In this document: piece by piece, positions 8,527-16,304 of the stretch
How the letters are laid out: each line of letters starts with the position of its first letter
Position numbering within the stretch: position 1 is the first letter of the stretch
Source: an uncultured Bacteroidales bacterium
Lineage (GTDB): Bacteria > Bacteroidota > Bacteroidia > Bacteroidales > UBA932
DNA: 58,030 nt
NCBI GenBank assembly: GCA_947167015.1
Contig: CAMVGM010000009.1
Span: 1 to 58,030, forward strand
Reading direction: 5' to 3'
Translations under genes and position numbers: made by a program
Notes under the pieces: generated by a model
The model's database searches: none
What the model saw: only the letters and a program-made list of their open reading frames with translations
What the model was told of the DNA's origin: nothing

Positions 8527-9485
8527 AGGCTCTCGAGCATCCGTTTCATCACCACCTGGGCGGACACGGCGCGGTTCGCCGCCTCCGGGATCACCAGGCT
8601 CGTGGGCGCGTCGATCACCTCGTCGGAGACGATCATGTTGCGCCGCACCGGCAGGCAATGCATGAAGAAGGCGTTGTTGGTCACGGCCATGTGCCGCGCG
8701 TCCACCGTCCAGCCCATATCTTTGCTGAGAATCTGCCCGTATTTCGACGGGTCCGTCACGCCCGGGCAGCTCCAATTCTTGGCATAGACGAAGTCCGCGC
8801 CTTCCAGCGCCTTCATCTGGTCATATTCCACGGGCGCGTTCCCCGCGAAGGCGGGGTCCAGCTCGTAGCCGCGGGGATGCGTGATCACGAAGTCCACGTC
8901 CGCCGCGTTCATCCATTCCGCAAAAGAGTTCGGCACCGCCTGGGGGAGCGCCCGCGGATGCGGGGCCCAGGTCAGGACCACCTTCGGCCGCTTCTTGCGC
9001 CGGTACTCCTCGATCGTGATCAGGTCCGCAAAGGCCTGGCAGGGGTGCACGGTGGCCGACTCCAGGCTAATCACCGGCTTCCCGCCGTATTCGATGAACT
9101 GGTTCAGGATCGTCTCGCCGTAGTCGAAAGCCCGGTCCTGCAGGCCGGCGAACGAACGGATGCCGATCAGGTCGCAGTAGCTCGTCATCACGGGGATCGC
9201 TTCGCGCAGGTGCTCCGACTTGTCGCCGTCCATCACCACGCCCAGTTCGGTCTCCAGTTTCCAGCTGTCCTGGCCGATGTTCAGCACGATGGGGTTCATG
9301 CCCAGGTTCAGCGCCGCCTTCTGGCTGCTCAGGCGGGTGCGCAGGCTGCTGTTGAAGAAGACCAGCATGATGGTCTTGTCCTGCCCCAGATGCTTCCAGG
9401 CGAAAGGTGTGGCCTTCACCTGTTTCGCTTCCTCGAGCGCTGCGCCGAGGTCGCCGATGTCACTGACGTGGAAGAAGGATTTCAT
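8523..9485 (-). CDS. argF': N-succinylornithine carbamoyltransferase-type ArgF'
   Basis: A 320-residue transcarbamylase. The phosphate loop reads FFNSSLRTR (residues 43-51) in place of the STRTR of ordinary ornithine carbamoyltransferase. Other motifs are HPCQ (147-150) and HCLPVRR (276-282). The overall sequence closely follows what I recall of Bacteroides fragilis N-succinylornithine transcarbamylase, including WKLETE and TWAPHPR. Residue 90, in MDGDKS, is the position reported to separate succinyl- from acetylornithine enzymes (Pro in B. fragilis, Glu in Xanthomonas); here it is Ser. It would carbamoylate acyl-ornithine to acyl-citrulline. 4-base overlaps join it to argD upstream and argB downstream. 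Confidence 0.93.
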   Translation of the reverse strand: MKSFFHVSDIGDLGAALEEAKQVKATPFAWKHLGQDKTIMLVFFNSSLRTRLSSQKAALNLGMNPIVLNIGQDSWKLETELGVVMDGDKSEHLREAIPVMTSYCDLIGIRSFAGLQDRAFDYGETILNQFIEYGGKPVISLESATVHPCQAFADLITIEEYRRKKRPKVVLTWAPHPRALPQAVPNSFAEWMNAADVDFVITHPRGYELDPAFAGNAPVEYDQMKALEGADFVYAKNWSCPGVTDPSKYGQILSKDMGWTVDARHMAVTNNAFFMHCLPVRRNMIVSDEVIDAPTSLVIPEAANRAVSAQVVMKRMLESL

Positions 9486-10609
9486 TGCGCGAGGACTTCA
9501 GAGAATGCAGTCAGGAAGCGGACCGCTTCGTCGCGGCTCAGGCAGAGCGGCGCGAGCAGCCGTATCATATCGGAACCGGCCACGCCGGTGAAGATGTGCT
9601 TGTCGTAGAGCAGCGCCTTCCGCAGGGGAGCGACCGGCTCGTTGAACTCGATGCCCAGCATCAGGCCGCGGCCGCGCACGTCCCGGATGCGGGGGCTTTC
9701 CGGCAGATTCTTCCGGATATATTCCCCGACTTCCCGGGCATTGTCCACAAGATGCTCTTGCTCAATGATATCCAGCACGGCGAGGGCGGCGGCGCAGGCG
9801 AGGTAATTGCCCCCGAAGGTGGTGCCGAGCATGCCCTTGCGCGCCTGGAAGCGCGGAGAGACCAGGATGCCGCCGCAGGGGAAACCGTTGGCGATGCCCT
9901 TGCCCAGGGTGATGATGTCCGGCCGTATGCCCGCCCACTGATGGGCGAAGAACTTGCCGGTCCGGCCGTAGCCGCTCTGGACCTCGTCCAGGATGAGCAC
10001 CGTGCCGTAATGCTCGCACTGGCGCTGCAGCATCTGCAGGAAGCCCGGTGCGGGCACGTGGATGCCGCCGCAGCCCTGGATGCCCTCCACGATCACCGCG
10101 GCCACGTCGCGTTTGGCTAGTTCGGCCGACACGGCGTCCCCGTCGTTCAGGTCGCAGAAGGTCACCCGGTGATGGGCGTTGAAAGGGGAGACGATCGCCG
10201 GATTGTCCGTCAGCGCCACGGCGCCCGAAGTGCGCCCGTGGAAACTCTTCCGGAAAGCGATGATGCGGTCCCGGCCGGTCTGGAAGGATGCCAGTTTGGC
10301 GGCGTTCTCGTTGGACTCCGCGCCGCTGTTGTCCAGGAACAGCGCGTAGTCCTCATAGCCGCTGACCTCGCCGATGCGCTTCGCCAGCTCCTCCTGGAGC
10401 GGGTTCCGCACGCTGTTGGAATAGAAACCGATCTTGTCCAGCTGCGCCTTCAGCGCCTCCACGTAATGCGGATGGCTGTGGCCGACGGAGATGACGGCGT
10501 GTCCGCCGTACAGGTCCAGGTACTCCTGCCCCTTGTCGTCCCACACGGTGCAGCCGCGCGCCCGCACGGGCGTCACGTCAAAAAGGGAATATACGTCAAA
10601 CAGTTCCAT
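9482..10609 (-). CDS. argD: Acylornithine aminotransferase
   Basis: A 375-residue class III PLP aminotransferase. LILDEVQSGYGRTG carries the PLP-binding aspartate, and the Schiff-base lysine is in ITLGKGIANGFP. It transfers an amino group from glutamate to N-acylglutamate semialdehyde, giving N-acylornithine. The frame is open 55 codons further upstream, but MELFDVYSLFDVTPVRARGC is the family N-terminus, so the ATG at 10609 is preferred. It begins 5 bases after the argC stop and overlaps argF' by 4 bases. Confidence 0.95.
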   Translation of the reverse strand: MELFDVYSLFDVTPVRARGCTVWDDKGQEYLDLYGGHAVISVGHSHPHYVEALKAQLDKIGFYSNSVRNPLQEELAKRIGEVSGYEDYALFLDNSGAESNENAAKLASFQTGRDRIIAFRKSFHGRTSGAVALTDNPAIVSPFNAHHRVTFCDLNDGDAVSAELAKRDVAAVIVEGIQGCGGIHVPAPGFLQMLQRQCEHYGTVLILDEVQSGYGRTGKFFAHQWAGIRPDIITLGKGIANGFPCGGILVSPRFQARKGMLGTTFGGNYLACAAALAVLDIIEQEHLVDNAREVGEYIRKNLPESPRIRDVRGRGLMLGIEFNEPVAPLRKALLYDKHIFTGVAGSDMIRLLAPLCLSRDEAVRFLTAFSEVLAQ

Positions 10610-10614
10610 ATCAG

Positions 10615-11577
10615 TTAAAAAGCGGATGCCTTCAGCCGGAGGCCGGCGGTCTCCGGCAGCCCGAAGGCGAGGTTCATGTTCTGCACCGCCTGGCCGGACG
10701 CCCCTTTCAGGAGGTTGTCGATCACCGACGAGACGACCAGCGTCCCGTCGTGCTTCTCCAGCGCCACGATGCACTTGTTCGTATTCACGACCTGCTTGAG
10801 GTCCACCGGACGCGGGGACACGAAAGTGAACGCGGCGTCGGCGTAAAAGTCCTGGTAGAGCGCCAGCGCCTCCTCGCCGGACAGCGGGCAGTCCACCGTC
10901 ACGGATGCGAAGATGCCGCGGGCGAAATCGCCCCGCATCGGCACGAACTGCACCGGTGCCTCGAAGCCCGGCTGCAGGCAGCCGAGGGTGCGGCGTATCT
11001 CCAGCAGATGCTGGTGCTCGAATACCTTATAGGTCGAAAGATTGTTGTTCCGCCAGCTGAAATGCGTTGTTGCAGAAGGTTTTACGCCCGCACCGGTAGA
11101 ACCGGTCACGGCCGTCACGCCGACGGGGGAATCCAGCAGGGAGGCCGAAGCCAGCGGCAGCAGGGCCAGCTGGATCGCCGTCGCGAAGCAGCCGGGGTTC
11201 GCAATCTTCTCCGCACCGCGGATCCGCTCCCGCTGCCACTCGGGCAGGCCATACACATAGCCGTCCGACTCGTCGCGGAAGTCTTGCGCCAGGTCGATCA
11301 CCTTCAGGTGGGCGGGACGCTCGTGCTCCTCCCAGAACTCGCGGCTCTTGCCGTGCGCGGAGCACAGGAAGAGCACGTCCACGGCCGACAGGTCGAAGTC
11401 CTCGCAGAAACGCTGCTCGGTCTCCCCGAACAGGCCGCCGTGGACCTCCCAGAGACAGTTTCCGGCGTTGCTGGCCGATTGCACGAAGGAAATCTCCACG
11501 TCCGGGTGGTTCACCAGGATGCGGATCAGTTCGCCGGCCGTATAGCCGGCTCCGCCGATGATGCCAGCCCTAATCAT
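10615..11577 (-). CDS. argC: N-acyl-gamma-glutamyl-phosphate reductase
   Basis: A 320-residue NADP-dependent reductase. The N-terminal Rossmann motif is IIGGAGYTAGELIRIL, and the catalytic cysteine lies in ANPGCFATAIQLAL. It reduces N-acylglutamyl phosphate to the semialdehyde, the third pathway step. The start overlaps the 3' end of argG by 8 bases. Length and motifs are normal for the ArgC family. Confidence 0.96.
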   Translation of the reverse strand: MIRAGIIGGAGYTAGELIRILVNHPDVEISFVQSASNAGNCLWEVHGGLFGETEQRFCEDFDLSAVDVLFLCSAHGKSREFWEEHERPAHLKVIDLAQDFRDESDGYVYGLPEWQRERIRGAEKIANPGCFATAIQLALLPLASASLLDSPVGVTAVTGSTGAGVKPSATTHFSWRNNNLSTYKVFEHQHLLEIRRTLGCLQPGFEAPVQFVPMRGDFARGIFASVTVDCPLSGEEALALYQDFYADAAFTFVSPRPVDLKQVVNTNKCIVALEKHDGTLVVSSVIDNLLKGASGQAVQNMNLAFGLPETAGLRLKASAF

Positions 11578-12787
11578 CGCCCTTATCGAATTCGTCCTTG
11601 TGGTTGCCGTAATAGACGCGCAGCGGCGTGGAGGTCACCTTGATGAATCCCTTGGCCTCTTCGGCCGTCCAGCCTTTCTGCGTCTCGCCGTACTCGCCGA
11701 GCTTGCTTTTCACCAGGTCGTCGGGGGAGTCCACGCCCACAGTCGAGAAGCCGTAGGGACGCAGTTCCAGGGTCACGGTGCCGTTCACGTTGCGCTGGCT
11801 GCTCTCGAGCATCGCCTCGATGTCCCGCATCACGGGCTCCAGGTACTGGCTCTCGTGCAGGAACATCCCGTACCAGTTCGCCACCTGGTCTTTCCAGTAC
11901 TGCTGCCACTTGGACAGGGTGAACTTCTCCAGGAAACGGTGCGCGCCGATGATCAGCATCGGGGCGGCGGCCTCGAAGCCCACCCGGCCCTTGATGCCGA
12001 TGATGGTGTCGCCCACGTGCATGTCGCGGCCGATGCCGTAAGGGGCGCCCACGGCCTCCACGGCCTGGATCGCGGCGATCTTGTCGGCGTACTCCACGCC
12101 GTTCACGCTCTTCAGCTCGCCCTTCTCGAAGCCCAGGCTGAGGATTTCCGAACCGGTCTTGCTCACCTGTTTGAGGTAGGCGGTCTCGGGCAGGCCCTGC
12201 CGCGAATCGAGGATCTCGCCGCCGCAGATGGACGTGCCCCAGATTCCCACGTTGTAGGAATATTTCAGCTTCGCGAAATCGGCGTTGAAACCGTGCGCGT
12301 TCAGGTAATCCACCTCTTCCTTGCGCGTAAGGTTGCCGTCGCGGGTAAGGGTGATGATCTCCATCTGCGGACACATCACCAGGAAGGTCATGTCGAAACG
12401 CACCTGGTCGTTGCCGGCGCCGGTGGAGCCGTGGGCGATGGCGTCCGCGCCGATCTCGTTGGCGTAGCGGGCGATGGCCATGCCCTGGAAGATACGCTCG
12501 GACGACACCGAGATGGGATAGGTGCCGTTCCGGAGCACGTTGCCGTACACCATGTATTTCAGGCTCTTGGCGTAATACTCCTGCGTGACGTCCAGCGTCA
12601 CGTATTTCGTCGCGCCCAGCTTGTAGGCGTTCTCCTCGTTGGTCTTCAGCTGTTCGGGGCTGAAACCGCCGGTGTTGGCGCAGGCGGCGTGCACCTCGTA
12701 GCCCTTTTCCTTGGCGAGGTACATCACGGTATAGGAGGTGTCCAGGCCTCCGCTAAAGGCCACGACGACTTTCTTTTTCTTATCCAT
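11570..12787 (-). CDS. argG: Argininosuccinate synthase
   Basis: A 405-residue N-type ATP pyrophosphatase. The P-loop is VVVAFSGGLDTSYTVMYLA, and GSTGAGNDQVRFD is the citrulline/aspartate-binding motif. It joins citrulline and aspartate using ATP. I chose the ATG giving MDKKKKVVV; an in-frame ATG 12 bases upstream (MTYH) lies inside a palindromic repeat and is less likely. That repeat occupies the short gap after the acyltransferase gene, one of the few junctions in the operon that is not overlapping or nearly so. Confidence 0.96.
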   Translation of the reverse strand: MDKKKKVVVAFSGGLDTSYTVMYLAKEKGYEVHAACANTGGFSPEQLKTNEENAYKLGATKYVTLDVTQEYYAKSLKYMVYGNVLRNGTYPISVSSERIFQGMAIARYANEIGADAIAHGSTGAGNDQVRFDMTFLVMCPQMEIITLTRDGNLTRKEEVDYLNAHGFNADFAKLKYSYNVGIWGTSICGGEILDSRQGLPETAYLKQVSKTGSEILSLGFEKGELKSVNGVEYADKIAAIQAVEAVGAPYGIGRDMHVGDTIIGIKGRVGFEAAAPMLIIGAHRFLEKFTLSKWQQYWKDQVANWYGMFLHESQYLEPVMRDIEAMLESSQRNVNGTVTLELRPYGFSTVGVDSPDDLVKSKLGEYGETQKGWTAEEAKGFIKVTSTPLRVYYGNHKDEFDKGDD

Positions 12788-12794
12788 ATGGTAT

Positions 12795-12820
12795 GTCATT
12801 TTGAGCGAAGCGAAAAATCT
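12795..12820. repeat. Dispersed palindrome, HPERSEGS type, in the arginine operon
   Basis: A short palindromic element with outer frame GTCAT...ATCT and arms ATTTT/AAAAT around the core GAGCGAAGCGA. The copy inside murF has the same core and frame but arms ATCCT/AGGAT, so the differences compensate each other and keep the hairpin. The element fills the gap between the acyltransferase and argG, and the acyltransferase stop codon (12819-12821) begins within it. Elements whose translation reads HPERSEGS are widespread in bacterial genomes; this copy reads HFERSEKS. Confidence 0.8.
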
Positions 12821-13379
12821 ATTCTCCCGGAGAGTGGATTTCCAGGTGCTCTTTCGGGTCGTAGAGCAGACCGGTGCAGATGCACATCTTGAAATCGTGG
12901 CTCTCCAGGATATCGTAATGCCGGCAACCCTGGCAGCCCTTCCAGAACTCCGGGTCGTCCGTCAGTTCGGAATAGGGGACCGGACGGAAGCCGAATTCGT
13001 AGTTCATCTTCATCACGGCGGCGCCGGTGGTGATCGAGAAGATCTTGGCGTCCGGGAAGAGCTTGCGCGAAAGGATGAAAGTCTGCTCCTTGATCCGTTT
13101 CGCGATGCCCATGCCGCGGAACTTGTGCGCGACGATCAGACCCGAGTTGGCGACGAAACTCTTGCCGCCCCAGGATTCGATATAGGAAAAACCGGCGAAT
13201 TCACCTTCGTCGGTCACGGCGATCACCGCCTTGCCGGCGAGGATCTTGCCGTTGATGTAAGCGGGCGTACGCTTGGCGATGCCGGTTTTGCGTTCCAGGG
13301 AAGAAATGTAGATCTCCTGGCAGATTTCTTCAGCGTAGCGGGTGTGGCTCTGGTCGGCCACCATCACTTGAATGTTCAT
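12819..13379 (-). CDS. GNAT-family acyltransferase, probable N-acylglutamate synthase
   Basis: A 186-residue protein with a GNAT fold. The acyl-CoA-binding motif A is seen as VAHKFRGMGIAKRI (residues 83-96), preceded by GLIV on strand 4. It is the first gene of the arginine operon, and a similar gene beside argG is common in Bacteroidota; no other argA or argJ is visible. The expected role is transfer of an acetyl or succinyl group to glutamate, the committed step. The C-terminal tail carries Cys149, Cys152, Cys166 and Cys168 (CxxC then CxC), which could bind a metal. The acyl donor is inferred, not shown. Confidence 0.8.
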   Translation of the reverse strand: MNIQVMVADQSHTRYAEEICQEIYISSLERKTGIAKRTPAYINGKILAGKAVIAVTDEGEFAGFSYIESWGGKSFVANSGLIVAHKFRGMGIAKRIKEQTFILSRKLFPDAKIFSITTGAAVMKMNYEFGFRPVPYSELTDDPEFWKGCQGCRHYDILESHDFKMCICTGLLYDPKEHLEIHSPGE

Positions 13380-13614
13380 GACGATATAATAAAGCCCCTA
13401 ATGGCAAGACAAACCGAGATTGTCAATTGCAATTATTGGGCGAAAATTCATAATAAGGGATTACCGAATTTCCGAAAGATGTGGGAGGGTTCTACGCCTC
13501 CTATCTTCGGCCTCGTCTGGAATTCTGGTAATACATACATAACATAACCTTGCAAATATAAAGAAAAAAAATTGAAAAACTCCTATATTTGTACATACAA
13601 TACCGCCCGGATCA
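13380..13614. promoter_or_regulatory. Divergent promoter region of the arginine operon and symporter
   Basis: A 235-base AT-richer gap between divergent genes. It holds two exact Bacteroidota -7 boxes: TATATTTG on the + strand at 13584-13591, ahead of the symporter, and TATATTTG on the - strand at 13553-13560, ahead of the arginine operon. I do not see a convincing -33 TTG at the usual spacing for either. If the minus box is used, the arginine mRNA would have a leader of roughly 168 bases. An ATTCATAA sequence at 13446-13453 resembles half of an ARG box, but no second half is present. Confidence 0.5.
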
Positions 13615-14826
13615 ATGAAATCTTCCAACCGACAACTTATCTGGTGGCTCGGCGCGCTGGCCGCGGGCACCCTGCTGGGCCTGCTCCGCAGCGGGGCCGT
13701 GGACGCCGTCTGCAACTTCATCGCCACGCTCTACACGCGGCTCTTCCAGTTCCTGGCCGTGCCCACCGTCGCGCTGGCGATCATGACCACGCTCATCTCG
13801 TTCGGACGCCAGAAGAGCACGCGCCGGATCTTCAGCCGCACCATCACCTACACCTTGCTGACCACCTTCGTGGCCGCGCTCGTGGGGCTGGGGATGTACC
13901 TGCTGATCTCGCCTGAGCCCATTCAGAAGGAGATGCTCTCCTCGGGCGGGTCCGTGGACGCGGGGGAGACGTTCTACGAGCACATCGTGTCCGTGATCCC
14001 CAACAACATCGTCCAGCCGTTCCTGTCGGGCAACGTCCTGTCGATCCTGCTCATCGCCGTGGCATTCGGCCTGGCCATCTCGTTCATGCCGGATTCCAAC
14101 CGCAGAAAGGTGCTGGTCGACGGCGTCCAGGGGCTCCAGGAAGTGTTCTTCATCCTGATCAAGGCCCTCATCAAGACCCTCCCGCTGGGCATCACGGCCT
14201 TCGCGGCCCAGCTCAGCGCGCAACTGTCGGGCGGCATCATCCTCGGCTCGCTCGGGCGCTGGGCGGCGGTCATCCTGATCGGCAACGTCTTGCAGTTCGC
14301 CGTAGTCCTGCCGCTTTTCCTGCTCATCCGCGGGCTCAACCCCCTCAAGGTCCTCAAGGCGATGGGACCGGCCGTCGTGATGGCGCTGTTCACCAAGAGT
14401 TCCGCCGCCACGCTCCCGGTCACGCTCTCCTCGGCGGAGAACCGCCTGGGCGTGAACCCCAAGGTGTCCCGCTTCGTGCTGCCGATCTGCACCACCATCA
14501 ACATGAACGGCTGTGCCGCATTCATCCTCGTGACCTCGCTCTTCGTCATGCGCTGCGGGGGGATGGAACTGAGCATCTGGCAGATGCTGCTCTGGCTGGT
14601 GGTGAGCGTGGTCGCGGCGGTCGGCAACGCCGGCGTGCCGATGGGATGCTTCTTCCTCACGCTCTCGCTGATGACGGGCGTCGGGGCCCCGGTCGAAGTG
14701 ATGGGCCTGATCCTGCCGGTCTATACGATCGTGGACATGGTCGAGACCGCCGAAAACGTGTGGTCCGACTCCTGCGTCTGCGCGATGACAGACAAGGACT
14801 TGCGGGGTCTGGAAGAACTTACTTGA
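13615..14826 (+). CDS. Dicarboxylate/amino acid:cation symporter (SDF/DAACS family)
   Basis: A 403-residue membrane protein of the glutamate/aspartate/serine transporter family. Family motifs are visible: KSSAATLPVTLSSAENRLGV matches the serine-rich re-entrant hairpin, and TTINMNGCAAF matches the NMDGT-type substrate and sodium site, with variant residues. Near the end, YTIVDMVETAENVWSDSCVC is the usual helix 8. It should import a dicarboxylate or small amino acid with sodium or protons. The 3' end overlaps the convergent nucleotidase gene by 8 bases. The exact substrate is not readable. Confidence 0.9.
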   Translation: MKSSNRQLIWWLGALAAGTLLGLLRSGAVDAVCNFIATLYTRLFQFLAVPTVALAIMTTLISFGRQKSTRRIFSRTITYTLLTTFVAALVGLGMYLLISPEPIQKEMLSSGGSVDAGETFYEHIVSVIPNNIVQPFLSGNVLSILLIAVAFGLAISFMPDSNRRKVLVDGVQGLQEVFFILIKALIKTLPLGITAFAAQLSAQLSGGIILGSLGRWAAVILIGNVLQFAVVLPLFLLIRGLNPLKVLKAMGPAVVMALFTKSSAATLPVTLSSAENRLGVNPKVSRFVLPICTTINMNGCAAFILVTSLFVMRCGGMELSIWQMLLWLVVSVVAAVGNAGVPMGCFFLTLSLMTGVGAPVEVMGLILPVYTIVDMVETAENVWSDSCVCAMTDKDLRGLEELT

Positions 14827-16282
14827 TCGTAATCCGCTCTTCCCGGTCCACCCGGATGAGGGGAACGCCGCTCATCCGTTCCTCCACGATCACATAATCC
14901 GAACTGGAAAGCGTCTTGACGCGGCCGTTTTTCTGGATATCCGCCTTCTTGAGGTGGAGGAAATGCTCGATGTTGGCATAGTGGTAGTCGCCCATCGCGA
15001 TTTTGATCAGGTCGCCGTCCTGCACGCTCCGGCCATTGAGTTCCAGCTGCTCGAGGCAGTGCGACTTCTGGTCATAGACGATCCGGACGCCCCTGGACAG
15101 CTGATAGAACTCTCCGCCGTCATAGGGTGCGTTAATGGACTCGTCCCGGAACATCCACAGCAGGGCCTCTCGGAGCTGCTTGCCGGTGATCTTGAATTCG
15201 ACGACCTTGTTGTCATAGGGAAAGACCTTCCGCAGGTCGCCCTTGGTGACGACCTCGCCCAGTTCGGATCCACGGATGGCGCCGCTGGAAATGAACACGA
15301 TATCCACGCCGGTGCCTTCCTTGACGATGTCGGTGAAAAGATGGCCCAGCATCGAATCCCGGTTCCGGCGATCCTGCCGGTAAACGCCGTCCAGGCGGGT
15401 CAGGACCTGCTCATAGACCGCGTCCGTCACCGATTTGTACTCGTTCACCACCTTCTCCAGTTCGAGGTCACGGGGGCAGTTGTCGCTGTTGATGGGAATG
15501 AGCTTCCAGGTATAGGAATCGATGGAATTCGTGTCCGTGTCGATGACCAGGTCGAAGCGGCCGATCTGGTCCGTCCCGACCGCGGCCTGGACGATGGGAA
15601 TGCCGGCCACCACGGCCGGTTTGTCGATCAGGGTGTGCGAATGGCCGCCGATGATCAGGTCCACGCCCCACTCCGGGTCCAACGCCGCGGCAAGTTTCTG
15701 GTCATCCTCAAATCCGATATGCGTCAGCAGGACAGTCAGGTCGATGTCGACGGTCTGGTACGCCGTGCAGATCCTGCCGACCTCCTCGGCGGCGTCCTTG
15801 ATGCCGACCAGCGTGCTGATCAGCTTGTCACTGCGCGTCGATTCCAGCACGGACTCGGTCAGGATGCCGATGAACATGATCTTCATCCCGTCTATCTCGA
15901 TGATCTTATGGGAGTTGAACAGCCGGGTATTGTTGTTGGTCAGGAACATGTTGGCGTTGATGATCGGGAACTTGGCGCACTTCTCCAGGAACAGGAGGTG
16001 GGCGAGTCCGTAGTCCACCTCGTGGTTGCCCAGGGTGACCACGTCGGGCGCCAGCAGGTTCATGATCTCGATGGTGGAGATGCCCCGGTATTCCTGGTCG
16101 ATCAGCGAACCTTTGAACATGTCGCCGGAGATGGCGTACAGGACGTTCTTCTCCTCTTTCCGGGTCTTGGAGATGTAACCGGAAAGCATGGAAACGCCGC
16201 CGGTCAACTTTTCGTCAACCTTCTCGGCGAGGAAATCTCCATGCAGATCGTTGGAATGCAGCAGCGTAAGGGTCTTTTTCAT
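14819..16282 (-). CDS. Metallophosphatase/5'-nucleotidase, apparently cytoplasmic
   Basis: A 487-residue protein with an N-terminal calcineurin-like metallophosphatase domain (LLHSNDLHGDF, GDMFKGS, TLGNHEVDYG, then IIGGHSHT) and a C-terminal 5'-nucleotidase substrate domain (residues about 290-480). These enzymes hydrolyse nucleoside monophosphates or related phosphates. Unlike periplasmic UshA there is no signal peptide, so it probably works in the cytoplasm, as do YfkN/YunD-like proteins. It begins 22 bases after the aminotransferase gene on the same strand and is likely co-transcribed with it. Confidence 0.9.
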   Translation of the reverse strand: MKKTLTLLHSNDLHGDFLAEKVDEKLTGGVSMLSGYISKTRKEEKNVLYAISGDMFKGSLIDQEYRGISTIEIMNLLAPDVVTLGNHEVDYGLAHLLFLEKCAKFPIINANMFLTNNNTRLFNSHKIIEIDGMKIMFIGILTESVLESTRSDKLISTLVGIKDAAEEVGRICTAYQTVDIDLTVLLTHIGFEDDQKLAAALDPEWGVDLIIGGHSHTLIDKPAVVAGIPIVQAAVGTDQIGRFDLVIDTDTNSIDSYTWKLIPINSDNCPRDLELEKVVNEYKSVTDAVYEQVLTRLDGVYRQDRRNRDSMLGHLFTDIVKEGTGVDIVFISSGAIRGSELGEVVTKGDLRKVFPYDNKVVEFKITGKQLREALLWMFRDESINAPYDGGEFYQLSRGVRIVYDQKSHCLEQLELNGRSVQDGDLIKIAMGDYHYANIEHFLHLKKADIQKNGRVKTLSSSDYVIVEERMSGVPLIRVDREERITIK

Positions 16283-16304
16283 AGGATTATGCTATTTTGT
16301 TTCG

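Noticed and set aside
13430..13456. Possible ARG box upstream of the arginine operon
   Set aside because: Only one half-site (ATTCATAA) is present; the other half needed for a full box is missing, and no argR is in the window.
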